Shown: in pieces, positions 7,475 through 16,146 of the stretch | How the letters are laid out: each line of letters opens with the position of its first letter | Numbering within the stretch: position 1 is the stretch's first letter | Assembly (NCBI GenBank): GCA_943359335.1 | Contig: CALRHC010000005.1 | Location: forward strand, 1 to 51,301 | Origin: Candidatus Yanofskyibacteriota bacterium | GTDB taxonomy: Bacteria > Patescibacteriota > Minisyncoccia > JACQLN01 | Direction: 5' to 3' | Length of the DNA: 51,301 nt | The notes under the pieces: model-generated | Database searches by the model: none | Told to the model about the DNA's origin: nothing | Seen by the model: only the letters and a program-made list of their open reading frames with translations | Translations under genes and position numbers: made by a program

Positions 7475-8680
7475 CTAGTTGTGTTTAAAAAAATCTCTTT
7501 TTTCTACTCTTTTTAGTTTATTTAAAACAGATAAAGAAAAATAAAACGCCACCAAAGTTATAACCCCCGCGGCAAAAAATGGCGAACCGCTGCCGAATAA
7601 ATCGTAAAGCCCACCGCCAAAAATTGGGGCAAAAATTAAGGCAAGTCCAATTAAAGACTGTGCCACACCAAAAATTTCCCCTTGTTCTTCGCGCGAGGCA
7701 TTTTTAGAAATCAACGAATTTAACGCAGGAATAATTAAACCAATGCCTAGCGCCATAAAACCGGCCGAAACAAGAACAAACCATACATATTCAATTGTTG
7801 GCGTCATAATATAACCAATTGCTGCTAAAAAAATACCCAGAGTAACAATTTTGGATTCTCCAATACGCTTAACCATGCGCCCCACTAAAAAACCCTGAAC
7901 CAAAAGCAAAACTAAACCAATTAAAGCAAAGACTATGCCTATTTCCGCTATGGTTAAGTGAAATCTTTCTTCGGCAAAAAGAGTAGCAATGTTTTGCACA
8001 GAAGCTAATGCAAACATAGATAGAAAATACGTAAGCATTATTTTCCCCATTAAAGGATGCTTTAAAACTTCGGCCAAATTTTTAAAATGAACTTCTAAAT
8101 TTAAAATTTTCTTTTTTACTCTTAAATTTTTAGCTAGAGACTCTTTTAAGAAAAAAATAACAAATATAGAATTTAAAAATGTTAGTACGGCGGCGCCATA
8201 AGCTGGCGCACCAAAACCAAAGTGTCCAAGAAAACCCGACATGGCAGGGCCAAATATTAAACCAAGTCCTAAGGCGGCACCTATTGTGCCCATACCCTCT
8301 GTTCTTTCGTTTTTGCCTGTTACATCGGCGATATATGCTTGAGCCACTGCTACGCTAGAGCCAAAAATTCCATTTAAAATTCTGGAAGCAAAAATAAGCC
8401 AAACAGAATTTGCCCAACCAAAAAGCAAAAAGGATGCCGCAGTTCCAAGCGAGGTTACAACCAATATTGGTTTTCTACCGACTCTATCTGATAATCGCCC
8501 TAGTATGGGAGAGAAAATAAACTGCATCAAAGCATACGAAGCCGAAAGCAACGTAATTAAAGTGGCAGATAGGCCAAACCTACTGGCAATCTCTGGATAA
8601 AGCGGAAGAATGAAGCTTAACCCCAAAAAATCAACAAAAACTATGCTAAATATCACCCCTGTCTTGGTTAAAATCCTCAT
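7475..8680 (-). CDS. MFS transporter, drug-efflux (TetA-like) type
   Basis: A 401-residue integral membrane protein with 12 predicted helices. Motif A of the major facilitator superfamily is present between helices 2 and 3 (LGRLSDRVGRKP), and a related motif occurs at the start of the second half (GRMVKRIGESK). A proline/glycine-rich motif C-like segment is in helix 5 (GLIFGPAMSGFLG). It probably exports a small molecule by proton antiport; the substrate is unknown. A TATAAT box sits exactly 7 nt before the ATG, which predicts a leaderless mRNA. Confidence 0.9.
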   Translation of the reverse strand: MRILTKTGVIFSIVFVDFLGLSFILPLYPEIASRFGLSATLITLLSASYALMQFIFSPILGRLSDRVGRKPILVVTSLGTAASFLLFGWANSVWLIFASRILNGIFGSSVAVAQAYIADVTGKNERTEGMGTIGAALGLGLIFGPAMSGFLGHFGFGAPAYGAAVLTFLNSIFVIFFLKESLAKNLRVKKKILNLEVHFKNLAEVLKHPLMGKIMLTYFLSMFALASVQNIATLFAEERFHLTIAEIGIVFALIGLVLLLVQGFLVGRMVKRIGESKIVTLGIFLAAIGYIMTPTIEYVWFVLVSAGFMALGIGLIIPALNSLISKNASREEQGEIFGVAQSLIGLALIFAPIFGGGLYDLFGSGSPFFAAGVITLVAFYFSLSVLNKLKRVEKRDFFKHN

Positions 8681-8687
8681 TCCAGTG

Positions 8688-8693
8688 ATTATA
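8688..8693 (-). promoter_or_regulatory. -10 box of the MFS gene, leaderless position
   Basis: TATAAT on the minus strand is followed by 7 nt and then the ATG, so transcription should start on or one base from the start codon. Confidence 0.55.
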
Positions 8694-8696
8694 GCA

Positions 8697-8727
8697 AACC
8701 CCCTACTCTAAATACGAGTAAGGGGTT
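8697..8727 (-). terminator. Hairpin between the 98-residue protein gene and the MFS gene
   Basis: AACCCCCTACTC pairs with GAGTAAGGGGTT around a 7-nt loop. It lies downstream of the 8750-9046 gene and immediately upstream of the MFS -10 box. The T-run on the minus strand is weak. Confidence 0.5.
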
Positions 8728-8749
8728 ATTTTACTGCAAAAACCAGAGA

Positions 8750-9046
8750 CTATTCGTTATTTATAGCAGAATCAACATCTACAGCTTCTTTGTCTAAATT
8801 AGAAACATCGGTATTGTTTAGATCGGCCTCAATATCAACAACTTCGTCGGACGAACTAACATTGTTAAGAGAAGCAGTATAAACATCTTCTTCTACAACA
8901 TTGTTTGCTGGAACTTCGGCGGTTTCTTCGTTTGTTTTTTGTGGCCAAGAATAAAAACCAATTATTGCTACCAACACAACGATACCAGTAACTATCCAAG
9001 CCCAACGATTGTTTTCGCCACCGTTCAAATTGTTTGTGTCTTCCAT
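8750..9046 (-). CDS. Single-pass membrane protein with acidic external tail
   Basis: A 98-residue protein with a short N-terminal segment, one transmembrane helix at about residues 16-34 (WAWIVTGIVVLVAIIGFY), and a strongly acidic, Asn/Asp/Val-rich tail. No family recognised. It lies between the exported coiled-coil protein and the MFS gene on the same strand and may form a unit with the former, 28 nt upstream. No SD. Probably an envelope protein. Confidence 0.6.
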   Translation of the reverse strand: MEDTNNLNGGENNRWAWIVTGIVVLVAIIGFYSWPQKTNEETAEVPANNVVEEDVYTASLNNVSSSDEVVDIEADLNNTDVSNLDKEAVDVDSAINNE

Positions 9047-9074
9047 TTTTTTATATTTTGTTAATTATGATTAA

Positions 9075-9620
9075 TTATTTTTTCTTTTCAGGAGTTCCTT
9101 TTATAGAATTTATTACATCCACCAAAGCCGCATGAGCTTCTTTTATAGCATCTTTGGTTTCGGACAAGTTTTCTCTAGCTTTTTCAAAATCAGTTTTTGG
9201 AAGTTCGGAATCTGATACAGCATTTAAAGCAGCTTTTGTTTCGGCAAGTTTTGTTTTAGCAGCTTCTATTTTTGTTTTGGCTGTAGCTAAAGATTTTGTA
9301 TAAGCTTTAACATCTTTGCCATCGGCAGAAATTTTCTCTAAACGAGTGCTTATTCTTTGAGCTAAGTTATCTAAACGATTAATTGCCGCATCGTAACGAG
9401 CAGACATTCTAGCAACATACATTTTTACAAGCTCCGCGCGAGCGACTTCTAATTTCTTTCTTACTTCGGTTTTCTTTTCACCAACTTTTGTTTCTATTTC
9501 TTTTCTTTTTTCCTGTATTCTTTCTCCGGCACTACCTGTTGAATCTTGGGCAAAAGCAAATCCTGTTAAGGAAAACATTAGGCCAAATACAACTAAAATA
9601 TAAGCTATTTTTCTTGACAT
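9075..9620 (-). CDS. Exported coiled-coil protein, unknown function
   Basis: A 181-residue protein with a signal peptide (cut near FAFAQD) and an almost continuous Lys/Glu/Ala-rich helix with heptad-like hydrophobic spacing, so a periplasmic or surface coiled coil is expected. No catalytic motif. It ends in a lysine-rich tail (TPEKKK). The AT-rich leader has no SD. Such proteins recur in Parcubacteria; a structural role is an inference from the fold. Confidence 0.7.
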   Translation of the reverse strand: MSRKIAYILVVFGLMFSLTGFAFAQDSTGSAGERIQEKRKEIETKVGEKKTEVRKKLEVARAELVKMYVARMSARYDAAINRLDNLAQRISTRLEKISADGKDVKAYTKSLATAKTKIEAAKTKLAETKAALNAVSDSELPKTDFEKARENLSETKDAIKEAHAALVDVINSIKGTPEKKK

Positions 9621-9723
9621 TTTTTTTAATTATTTAACTTATTAACTATCCAATCGCTTTTAATATTGCCTACATAATAGCACCACAATTTGTTTTGGCA
9701 ACAATCGGCTGTGTATTACTTTT

Positions 9724-9750
9724 AAAAAGGTGACAATATTCGCCTTTTTT
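9724..9750. terminator. Terminator-like hairpin in a divergent intergenic region
   Basis: AAAAAGGTG and CGCCTTTTTT pair around ACAATATT, with T-runs on both strands. No annotated gene ends here: genes diverge on either side. It could stop a short transcript from the neighbouring family A element or act as an attenuator. Confidence 0.4.
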
Positions 9751-9760
9751 GCGAAGATAA

Positions 9761-9901
9761 CCCTGTAGAGCAACTTTGACTATCGCCTCATTCATTAGGC
9801 CTAATTATGAGTGCAGTTAACTCTAATTTTTATTTTTGATAGTATTAAAAAACCCCTAGATATTCGGCGACTAGGTTTAATGGTCAAAGTTGTCTTACGG
9901 G
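9761..9901. mobile_element. Terminal-inverted-repeat element, copy 2 (family A)
   Basis: A 141-bp element with ends CCCTGTAGAGCAACTTTGAC and the inverted CCCCGTAAGACAACTTTGAC. It is the inverted relative of 1328-1406 with a longer interior. GATAA flanks it on both sides (9756-9760 and 9902-9906), consistent with a 5-bp target duplication. It ends 13 nt before the RluA-family gene and may carry or disturb that gene's promoter. Confidence 0.65.
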
Positions 9902-9914
9902 GATAAAGGCTAAT

Positions 9915-10856
9915 ATGGAACATAAGGTTACAAAAGAATATTCCAGCGAAAGATTAGATTTCTTTTTGCATTCAAAATATCCCGATTTTTCTAGAAATTG
10001 GATTCAAAAAATAATTAAAAAGGGCAATACCTTGGTTAATGGGCATAAAGCTTCTGCTAGTAAAAAATGCAAAACCAACGATACGGTGATTTTTAACCTA
10101 GAACTACCGCCGGAAATATCGCTAGAACCCGATATCTCTCTAGGGGAAAAAATAAAAATAGTATTCGAAAACGACGACTTCCTTATTATAAACAAGTCTT
10201 CCGGTATATCTTCTCATCCATCGCACACAGAACATGATGGAACTTTAGTTAATTGGTTACTAGCAATACACCCCGATATAAAGTCTGTGGGCGACTCTTT
10301 AGAGAACGGCAACATTCGCCCTGGTATTGTTCACCGTTTAGACAAAGATACTTCTGGCGTAATGGTAATAGCAAAAAATCAAAAAACTTTTCTTTGGCTT
10401 AAAAGCCAGTTTCAAACACATCAAGTTACAAAAAGATATTTAGCCTTAGTTAATGGTTCACCAAAAACTGAAGAAGGTAAAATAGAACTAAATATTGCTA
10501 GATCCAAAACAGACCCAACTAAGAACATTGCTATAAGCACAAAAAATTCGGGCCGAACCGCGCTAACATATTGGCGAGTTGTTAAAAGATACCCAGACCA
10601 TACACTTTTGGAAGCCACCCCAAAAACAGGCAGGATGCACCAGATAAGGGTTCACCTAAAGGCCATAGGTTTACCTGTTTCCGGAGATAAAAAATACGGA
10701 GAAAAGAAGAAAGATCCAAAGCATTTAGGGAGAATGTTCCTGCACGCCGAATACCTAAGCTTTAAGCTAGAAAATGGCGAAAAGTTCTCGTTTAACACCC
10801 CCCTACCCCAAGAACTAGAGGAATGCTTGCGCAATATTCCTTTTGTGGTAAAATAG
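9915..10856 (+). CDS. rluD: RluA-family 23S rRNA pseudouridine synthase
   Basis: 313 residues with an N-terminal S4 RNA-binding domain (about 1-75, with SRNWIQKIIKKG) and a RluA catalytic domain. The catalytic aspartate is in the signature IVHRLDKDTSGVMV, followed by KRYLALVNG and the later GRMHQIRVHL motif. It isomerises uridines in rRNA, most likely in 23S helix 69 if it is a true RluD, but the family member cannot be fixed from motifs alone. The gene is followed after 7 nt by rplS, so the two probably form an operon. Confidence 0.9.
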   Translation: MEHKVTKEYSSERLDFFLHSKYPDFSRNWIQKIIKKGNTLVNGHKASASKKCKTNDTVIFNLELPPEISLEPDISLGEKIKIVFENDDFLIINKSSGISSHPSHTEHDGTLVNWLLAIHPDIKSVGDSLENGNIRPGIVHRLDKDTSGVMVIAKNQKTFLWLKSQFQTHQVTKRYLALVNGSPKTEEGKIELNIARSKTDPTKNIAISTKNSGRTALTYWRVVKRYPDHTLLEATPKTGRMHQIRVHLKAIGLPVSGDKKYGEKKKDPKHLGRMFLHAEYLSFKLENGEKFSFNTPLPQELEECLRNIPFVVK

Positions 10857-10863
10857 CCAAGTC

Positions 10864-11343
10864 ATGTCTACAAAACTACAAGAATTTATTAAAGCAGAAT
10901 ACGATAGCTTAAAGGAAAATGCGGCTTTAAAAGCCGGTTTTAAGGTTGGCGATACCATAAAGGTTCACCAGCTTATTAAAGAAATAACCACTACAAAAAA
11001 GAATGTTTCCAAAACGGCTAAAAAAGCCTTGGAAAAGTCTGGTGGTGGAGACAAGGGTCCAGTGGAAAGAATTCAGGTTTTTGAAGGTGTTGTTATTGCC
11101 AGAAAGCACGGCAATGAACCAGGTGGATCTTTTACTGTAAGAAAATTATCTGGTGGGATTGCAGTAGAGAAAATATACCCAATATACTCGCCTACTCTAA
11201 AGAAAATAGAAATAGTCTCTAGAACAAAGGTAAGAAAGGCTAAGCTATATCACCTAAGAGAAAGTAACCACCGATCCCCAAAAAGAATTAACATGGATTC
11301 AAGAACAAACATGGAATCTGTTTCTAAAAAGAAAGATAACTAA
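10864..11343 (+). CDS. rplS: 50S ribosomal protein L19 with internal insertion
   Basis: L19 sits at the 30S-50S interface. The core signature FEGVVIARKHG ... TVRKLSGGIAVEKIYPIYSP and KVRKAKLYHLR is clear. It is 159 residues, longer than the usual 115 or so, because of a Lys/Thr-rich insertion of about 27 residues after VHQLIKE (TTTKKNVSKTAKKALEK) and a basic C-terminal tail. It follows the pseudouridine synthase by 7 nt and is closed by a strong terminator. Confidence 0.95.
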   Translation: MSTKLQEFIKAEYDSLKENAALKAGFKVGDTIKVHQLIKEITTTKKNVSKTAKKALEKSGGGDKGPVERIQVFEGVVIARKHGNEPGGSFTVRKLSGGIAVEKIYPIYSPTLKKIEIVSRTKVRKAKLYHLRESNHRSPKRINMDSRTNMESVSKKKDN

Positions 11344-11344
11344 C

Positions 11345-11377
11345 AAAAACATCCCGATATTTATCGGGATGTTTTTT
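11345..11377 (+). terminator. Intrinsic terminator after rplS
   Basis: AAAAACATCCCGAT pairs with ATCGGGATGTTTTTT around ATTT. Confidence 0.85.
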
Positions 11378-11421
11378 ATTTGATAATAAGCAAAGCTTTA
11401 TCTATAATACCTTTTAAATAG

Positions 11422-11504
11422 GCGCGGGTGGCGAAATGGCAGACGCACTACCTTGAGGTGGTAGCGCCCGTAAGGGCATGGAGGTTCGACTCCTCTCCCG
11501 CGCA
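11422..11504 (+). tRNA. tRNA-Leu (GAG)
   Basis: Acceptor GCGCGGG/CCCGCGC, discriminator A, anticodon stem CTACC/GGTAG with loop TTGAGGT (anticodon GAG), long variable arm GCGCCCGTAAGGGCAT, T-arm GGTTCGACTCC. A class II tRNA. CCA is not encoded. Confidence 0.95.
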
Positions 11505-11510
11505 CAGCAT

Positions 11511-11536
11511 AAAACGATCTTTTGAAGATCGTTTTT
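11511..11536 (+). terminator. Intrinsic terminator after tRNA-Leu
   Basis: AAAACGATCTTTTGAAGATCGTTTTT forms a stem with a T-run. Confidence 0.75.
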
Positions 11537-11588
11537 AATTTACTTGTGTAAAAAAATAAGTTTAATCAGTGATATAATATCTATATAA

Positions 11589-12302
11589 ATGCCTCCTCAA
11601 GAACCTAAATTTAATTTACCTGCTTCTAAGCTGCCTATTCATAAACACGGCGATAGAAAAGATTTCCGCGAGAGTTTTCATTGGCGCGTTTTTAGAATAA
11701 TGGCCGAACTGGTGGAAGGTTTTCAGTTTTTGTTTGATTACAAAAAAACAGTTACTTTTTTTGGCTCTGCTCGTTTCGAAGAAACAGATCACTGGTACAA
11801 AGAGGCTCAAAAACTTGGTGGCATGCTCGCTAAAGAGGGTTTTACCATTATAACCGGCGGTGGCCCTGGAATAATGGAGGCTGGCAACCGAGGCGCTTAC
11901 GAAGCCAACGGTGAATCCGTTGGTTTAAATATTCAATTGCCAACCGAACAGCGTATCAATCCCTATGTAAAACATAGCGCTGCCTTTCATTACTTTTTTA
12001 CAAGAAAAGTAATGCTTTCCTACTCTTCTTGGGCATATGTGTTTTTCCCTGGTGGATTCGGTACACTAGACGAATTTTTTGAACTTGTAACATTGGTTCA
12101 AACTAAAAAAGTTAGCGGAGATATTCCAATCATTATTGTTGGCCGAGAATACTGGACCGGCCTTTTGGAATGGATAGATAAAACCGTATTTAAAAAACAC
12201 TTAGCTATAGATAAAGAAGACATGAATTTATACAAAATGGTGGATACCGCCGAAGAAGCTTTTGAAATTGTTAAACACTGCCCGCAGAGGGTTGAGTTTT
12301 AA
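11589..12302 (+). CDS. LOG-family nucleotide phosphoribohydrolase (TIGR00730 type)
   Basis: A 237-residue Rossmann-like protein. Family signatures are present: FFGSAR near residue 60, ITGGGPGIMEAGNRGA and PGGFGTLDE. LOG proteins cleave nucleoside 5'-monophosphates, including cytokinin nucleotides, into base and ribose phosphate; in a bacterium of this kind a nucleotide-salvage or housecleaning role is more likely. The motif residues Arg and Glu needed for catalysis are present. A TATAAT box lies 10 nt before the ATG, so the leader should be only a few nucleotides. No SD. Confidence 0.88.
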   Translation: MPPQEPKFNLPASKLPIHKHGDRKDFRESFHWRVFRIMAELVEGFQFLFDYKKTVTFFGSARFEETDHWYKEAQKLGGMLAKEGFTIITGGGPGIMEAGNRGAYEANGESVGLNIQLPTEQRINPYVKHSAAFHYFFTRKVMLSYSSWAYVFFPGGFGTLDEFFELVTLVQTKKVSGDIPIIIVGREYWTGLLEWIDKTVFKKHLAIDKEDMNLYKMVDTAEEAFEIVKHCPQRVEF

Positions 12303-12305
12303 ATG

Positions 12306-12377
12306 TGGGCGATCAAGGGATCGAACCTTGGGCCTACTCGGTGTAAACGAGTCGCTCTACCACTGAGCTAATCGCCC
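12306..12377 (-). tRNA. tRNA-Val (TAC)
   Basis: Acceptor GGGCGAT/ATCGCCC, D-arm GCTCAGTGGTAGAGC, anticodon stem ACTCG/CGAGT with loop TTTACAC (anticodon TAC), T-arm GGTTCGATCCC. No encoded CCA. Confidence 0.95.
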
Positions 12378-12420
12378 TAAAAATACTTAGATATAATACA
12401 TTAATTAGCCTATTAAATCA

Positions 12421-12452
12421 AAAAACCTCCGTATCCCTACGGAGGTTTTTTG
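12421..12452 (-). terminator. Bidirectional terminator after the 12471-13154 gene
   Basis: AAAAAACCTCCGTA and TACGGAGGTTTTTTG pair around TCCC; T-runs exist on both strands. Confidence 0.8.
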
Positions 12453-12470
12453 TTAGAAATAAATCTAATA

Positions 12471-13154
12471 CTATCGATCGCTCATTTCATCACGGACTTT
12501 GTCTAAAAATGAACGGGCTGCATTCTGGCCACCTAAGCCAAAAGCTAGACCACCAGCAATAGCCAACATTGCAACAAAACCTTGTAGTAAGGTAATTATG
12601 AATGTTCTTGCTACGCCTAATTGATCTAATGCGGCAAACATAGCAAATATCAAAATAGTCCACTTTGCTACGGATCCTACAAAACCAGCACTCATTAAAC
12701 CAGCTGTATCGGCAGAAGCTCTAACTAATTTCTGTAAGAAACTAGCAAAAGAAGCGCCAGCCAAAAGAATAAGCACGGCAACAATGATATTAGGGATGTA
12801 AGAAAGAACCAATTGTAAGAAACTAGTTACTTCTGTTAAACCAAGAATATCTGTGGCGGCCATCACAAAAACCAAAATCAAGAACCACTTAACTAATTCG
12901 CCTAAGAACTTTCCAGTATTTAACTTTAACCCAGCCCTTTCTAATGGCTTTCTAAAACCCAATCTTTCGAAAAGCTGATCAACATGCACTGCAGCCACAA
13001 TTTGCCAGACCACTCTGCCTACAGCAGAAGCTACTATCCAGCCAATAATTATTACTATGAGAGCAATTATTAAGCTAGGTAAAAAACCAAGCACTAATGC
13101 CCACATATTTTGTAATGAAGCTACAATCGTATCTCCCCAAGTTTGTACAAACAT
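12471..13154 (-). CDS. Conserved TM-helix membrane protein, MscS-related
   Basis: 227 residues, about five hydrophobic helices with repeats of the small 'conserved TM helix' type (PF05552-like): IIIGWIVASAVGRVVW and a later ILLAGASFASFLQKLV. It ends with AFGLGGQNAARSFLDKV, which resembles the pore-helix end of MscS channels, but the cytoplasmic beta domain of MscS is absent. Function may be a small channel or scaffold in the membrane. Leader is AT-rich, no SD. It is a single gene flanked by its own terminator. Confidence 0.75.
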   Translation of the reverse strand: MFVQTWGDTIVASLQNMWALVLGFLPSLIIALIVIIIGWIVASAVGRVVWQIVAAVHVDQLFERLGFRKPLERAGLKLNTGKFLGELVKWFLILVFVMAATDILGLTEVTSFLQLVLSYIPNIIVAVLILLAGASFASFLQKLVRASADTAGLMSAGFVGSVAKWTILIFAMFAALDQLGVARTFIITLLQGFVAMLAIAGGLAFGLGGQNAARSFLDKVRDEMSDR

Positions 13155-13334
13155 TTATTTTTTCTTATTTATTGCGGGTTTTTATATCTCTTTTTTTAAG
13201 AGAACCTGATCCGACCTAGAATCAGGAAACCCAAACTAAAAACTAATAAATAAAACAAATCGAGAAACGACCTTTTTAATATTTAAAACTATTAAAGTTT
13301 ATATATTAATTTTACACTAACTAGAACATAAAGT

Positions 13335-13363
13335 TTTCCACACTGTAAACTAACTGCTATTAT
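13335..13363 (+). promoter_or_regulatory. Promoter of the GT-C gene, leaderless position
   Basis: TTTCCA (-35) and TATTAT (-10) are 17 nt apart; the ATG begins 7 nt after the -10 box, on the expected transcription start. Confidence 0.55.
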
Positions 13364-13369
13364 CTATTT

Positions 13370-14911
13370 ATGTTTAAAAACTTTGGGGCAAAAAATATAT
13401 TACCAACAATAATTTTAGCGGTTCTTTTAACTAGTTATGCGTTATTGTTAGCTCACCCTATAAACCTAGTTACCGCCGATTTAGGCAGGCATATTAAAAA
13501 TGGCGAAATTATATGGAATGGAAATTTTAATGTTTTAAAAACCAACTTTTATTCTTATACCCATTCCAACTTCCCTACCACTAACCACCATTGGTTAAGT
13601 GGGCTTGTTTTTTATGGCATATGGCATTTAGGCGGTTTTAAAGTAATTCATATATTTTTTATATTAGTTAGCCTAGCTACTCTATTTATTTTTTTCCGAA
13701 TCGCTACCATAAAATCATCACCCGCCATCGCTACTTTAGTAACATTGCCTTTAATACCTCTTCTATTAGAACGAGACGAAATAAGGCCAGAAGCTTTTAG
13801 CTATTTATTAGCTGGTATCTTCTTTTGGCTTATTTTAAAAATTAAAAATGGAAATTTAAACCCCAAATACTTATTTATTTTGCCTATTTTACAAATTATG
13901 TGGGCAAACCTACACATCTACTTTTTCTTAGGACCAGTAATAATTGGTACATTTTTAATTGAGGCCTTAATAGAAAAAAACTCCTTATTAAGAAAGAAAC
14001 TATCTCTAACTTTTTTGTTTTCCATAATAGCCACAACCATAACCCCATTTGGAATCAATAGCACGTTAGCTCCATTAACTATTTTTAAAAATTTTGGTTA
14101 TCGTTTAGTCGAAAACCAAAGCGTATGGTTTATAGAAAAAATACTACCTAATCCTAATTATCTTATATTTAAAATTATCTTTTCAGTTTTAATTTTAAGC
14201 TTAATCGCCAGAATATGGCGTTTAAAATCTTATAAAACACTAATTACCGATATTATTTTTACTTTAGGTTTTAGTATTGCAAGCTGGTTTGCCATAAGAA
14301 ATTTTGCCATATTTGGGCTTTTTGCCTTACCTTTAATTAGTGGTAATTTAGTTAGCTTGTTTAAAGTTAAAACAGTAACTGCGCACTGGCCAGAACGCGC
14401 AACACTCGCTTTATTAATATTGACTGTACTTGTTATTCTTTCGGGAGAGTTACAGACCGTTTATCCAAAAGCTCAGAAACTCGGCTTAGGCTTAGAAAAT
14501 GGAAACATTGCGGCTTTAGATTTTTTTAAAGAAAATAATCTAACCGGCCCTATTTTTAATAATTACGACATAGGCGGTTACTTAATTTTCGGTTTACCAC
14601 ACAAGGAGAAGGTTTTTACCGATAACCGCCCCGAAGCCTATCCTGCCGAATTTTTTGAAAAAACCTTAATACCAATGCAAGAGGACAAGGAAACTTGGAA
14701 TGAAAGAAAAGACCTTTATAAATTTAATGCTATAATTTTTTCGTATCGTGATTATACTCCTTGGGGTCAAACTTTTTTTGCCAGAATATTGAAAGATCCC
14801 GAATGGAAAGCTGTGTTTGCCGATAGCCGAGTTGTTATACTGTTAAAAAATAATGAGCTTAATAAAAGTACTATCGATAAATACGGACAATCGATTGAAA
14901 TTAAACGCTAG
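13370..14911 (+). CDS. GT-C-like membrane glycosyltransferase, unknown substrate
   Basis: 513 residues with about 10 hydrophobic helices in the first 370 residues and a soluble C-terminal part. An early acidic motif in the first extracytoplasmic loop, TADLGRHIKNGEIIW, fits the GT-C pattern of an Asp followed by HI..G. The C-terminal region has NNYDIGGYLIFGLP and KVFTDNRPEAYP, which recur in a family of bacterial multi-pass proteins of unknown acceptor. It is followed 11 nt later by a polyprenyl-phosphate-sugar-synthase-like GT2, so both may act in lipid-linked sugar transfer at the membrane. The pairing is inferred from context. Confidence 0.7.
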   Translation: MFKNFGAKNILPTIILAVLLTSYALLLAHPINLVTADLGRHIKNGEIIWNGNFNVLKTNFYSYTHSNFPTTNHHWLSGLVFYGIWHLGGFKVIHIFFILVSLATLFIFFRIATIKSSPAIATLVTLPLIPLLLERDEIRPEAFSYLLAGIFFWLILKIKNGNLNPKYLFILPILQIMWANLHIYFFLGPVIIGTFLIEALIEKNSLLRKKLSLTFLFSIIATTITPFGINSTLAPLTIFKNFGYRLVENQSVWFIEKILPNPNYLIFKIIFSVLILSLIARIWRLKSYKTLITDIIFTLGFSIASWFAIRNFAIFGLFALPLISGNLVSLFKVKTVTAHWPERATLALLILTVLVILSGELQTVYPKAQKLGLGLENGNIAALDFFKENNLTGPIFNNYDIGGYLIFGLPHKEKVFTDNRPEAYPAEFFEKTLIPMQEDKETWNERKDLYKFNAIIFSYRDYTPWGQTFFARILKDPEWKAVFADSRVVILLKNNELNKSTIDKYGQSIEIKR

Positions 14912-14922
14912 AGAATAAAAAC

Positions 14923-15606
14923 ATGTCTAAAAAGTTATCTATAATAATCCCTGCCTATAACGAAGAAAAAACCATTGCTAACGTTCTAGAAAAAGTTCTA
15001 GAACAAAATTATACTGGTTGGGAAAAAGAAATAATAATTGTAAACGACGCTTCAAAAGATGCTACCGAAGAAAAAATAAAACCATTTTTAGATAAAGTTA
15101 AATATTTAAAACATAGTATTAACCAAGGCAAAGGCTCAGCAATCAAGACTGGATTAGAATCCATGACTGGCAATGCAGTGATTGTTCAAGACGCCGATTT
15201 GGAATACGACCCAGCCGACATTCAAAAACTATTGGACGAGCTCGATGATAGACGAGACTTGGCCATATATGGCTCGCGCAACCTCCACCCCGAACGCCGT
15301 GGTTATTCGCATTATGTTTTAGGTTCAAAAGTTATGGACTGGTTTGTTAATCTGTTTTTTTGGACACACTTAACCGATGTTTATACTTGCTACAAACTTT
15401 TTCCGGTAGAAATAATAAAAAAAATAAATATACAAAGCAAAGGTTTTGAACTAGAAATGGAACTAACCGTTAAAACTTTAAAAATGGGTTATAAAATTAA
15501 AGAAGTTCCTATTCACTATTACCCCCGCAAATTTAATGAAGGCAAAAAAATAAGAGCCCGCGACGGGCTCAAAGGTATCTGGGCACTATTGAAATATAGA
15601 TTTTAA
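14923..15606 (+). CDS. GT2 glycosyltransferase, dolichyl/polyprenyl-phosphate sugar synthase-like
   Basis: A 227-residue GT-A enzyme. N-terminal LSIIIPAYNEE and IIIVNDASKD bind the nucleotide sugar, HSINQGKGSAIKTG is family-typical, and the metal-binding QDADLEYDP follows. These match DPM1-like enzymes that move a sugar (often mannose or glucose) to a polyprenyl phosphate carrier. It has no membrane helices, unlike longer GtrB types. It sits directly after the GT-C protein and could supply its lipid-linked donor. Its stop overlaps the convergent nuclease gene by 4 nt. Confidence 0.85.
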   Translation: MSKKLSIIIPAYNEEKTIANVLEKVLEQNYTGWEKEIIIVNDASKDATEEKIKPFLDKVKYLKHSINQGKGSAIKTGLESMTGNAVIVQDADLEYDPADIQKLLDELDDRRDLAIYGSRNLHPERRGYSHYVLGSKVMDWFVNLFFWTHLTDVYTCYKLFPVEIIKKINIQSKGFELEMELTVKTLKMGYKIKEVPIHYYPRKFNEGKKIRARDGLKGIWALLKYRF

Positions 15607-16142
15607 AGATTCTGTAACTTCTTCAAAATCTCGCAAGCTTTTTTGGCACCATTGGGCGCGCGGTGAGGCATGGGTTCGGGTTCAATTTCAAAATGTTCGC
15701 ACATTTCTTTTAGTGTAAATTTACTTAAGCCTTTTAGTTTTTTATGTTTACTCCAACCCAGTGTAAATAAATCTACACGATGATAATCTAAATGATCCTC
15801 TACTCCAGTTTCTTTAAAGGCCTGCGAGATAAACGACCAATCAAAAAAAGAATTCTGCGCTACAAAAATAGCGTTTTTTGTTTTTTTAGAATAAATTTCT
15901 ATCGCTTCTTTTAATGTTACAGCGTCCAGCCAATCTAGTTTGTTATAACCCGCCACTTTTAAAGCTTTCTCGGCCGCGGTCCGCAAATGCCGAGGTTTAA
16001 CTTTAATAGACCATTCATCTTTTATTTTTAAAGTTTGTTGATCCACCAAAACCAAACCGATTTCAATAATTTCGTGAATATCGGCATCAAAGCCTGTAGT
16101 TTCTACATCGGTTATGGCCAATGGCCTTTTCAAAAATTCCAC
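15603..16142 (-). CDS. DnaQ-like 3'-5' exonuclease-domain protein, one metal ligand altered
   Basis: 179 residues with the DEDDh fold. Exo I is TDVETTGFD (Asp and Glu), Exo II includes QNSFFDWSFI (Asp), and Exo III has PHRAPNGAKKAC. The catalytic His is present, but the Asp normally five residues later is a Gly here (family form H-x4-D), so catalysis may be weak or lost. It may have been a proofreading or RNA-trimming enzyme such as RNase T or DnaQ epsilon-like. Convergent overlap with the upstream glycosyltransferase gene. Confidence 0.82.
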   Translation of the reverse strand: MEFLKRPLAITDVETTGFDADIHEIIEIGLVLVDQQTLKIKDEWSIKVKPRHLRTAAEKALKVAGYNKLDWLDAVTLKEAIEIYSKKTKNAIFVAQNSFFDWSFISQAFKETGVEDHLDYHRVDLFTLGWSKHKKLKGLSKFTLKEMCEHFEIEPEPMPHRAPNGAKKACEILKKLQNL

Positions 16143-16146
16143 TTGA

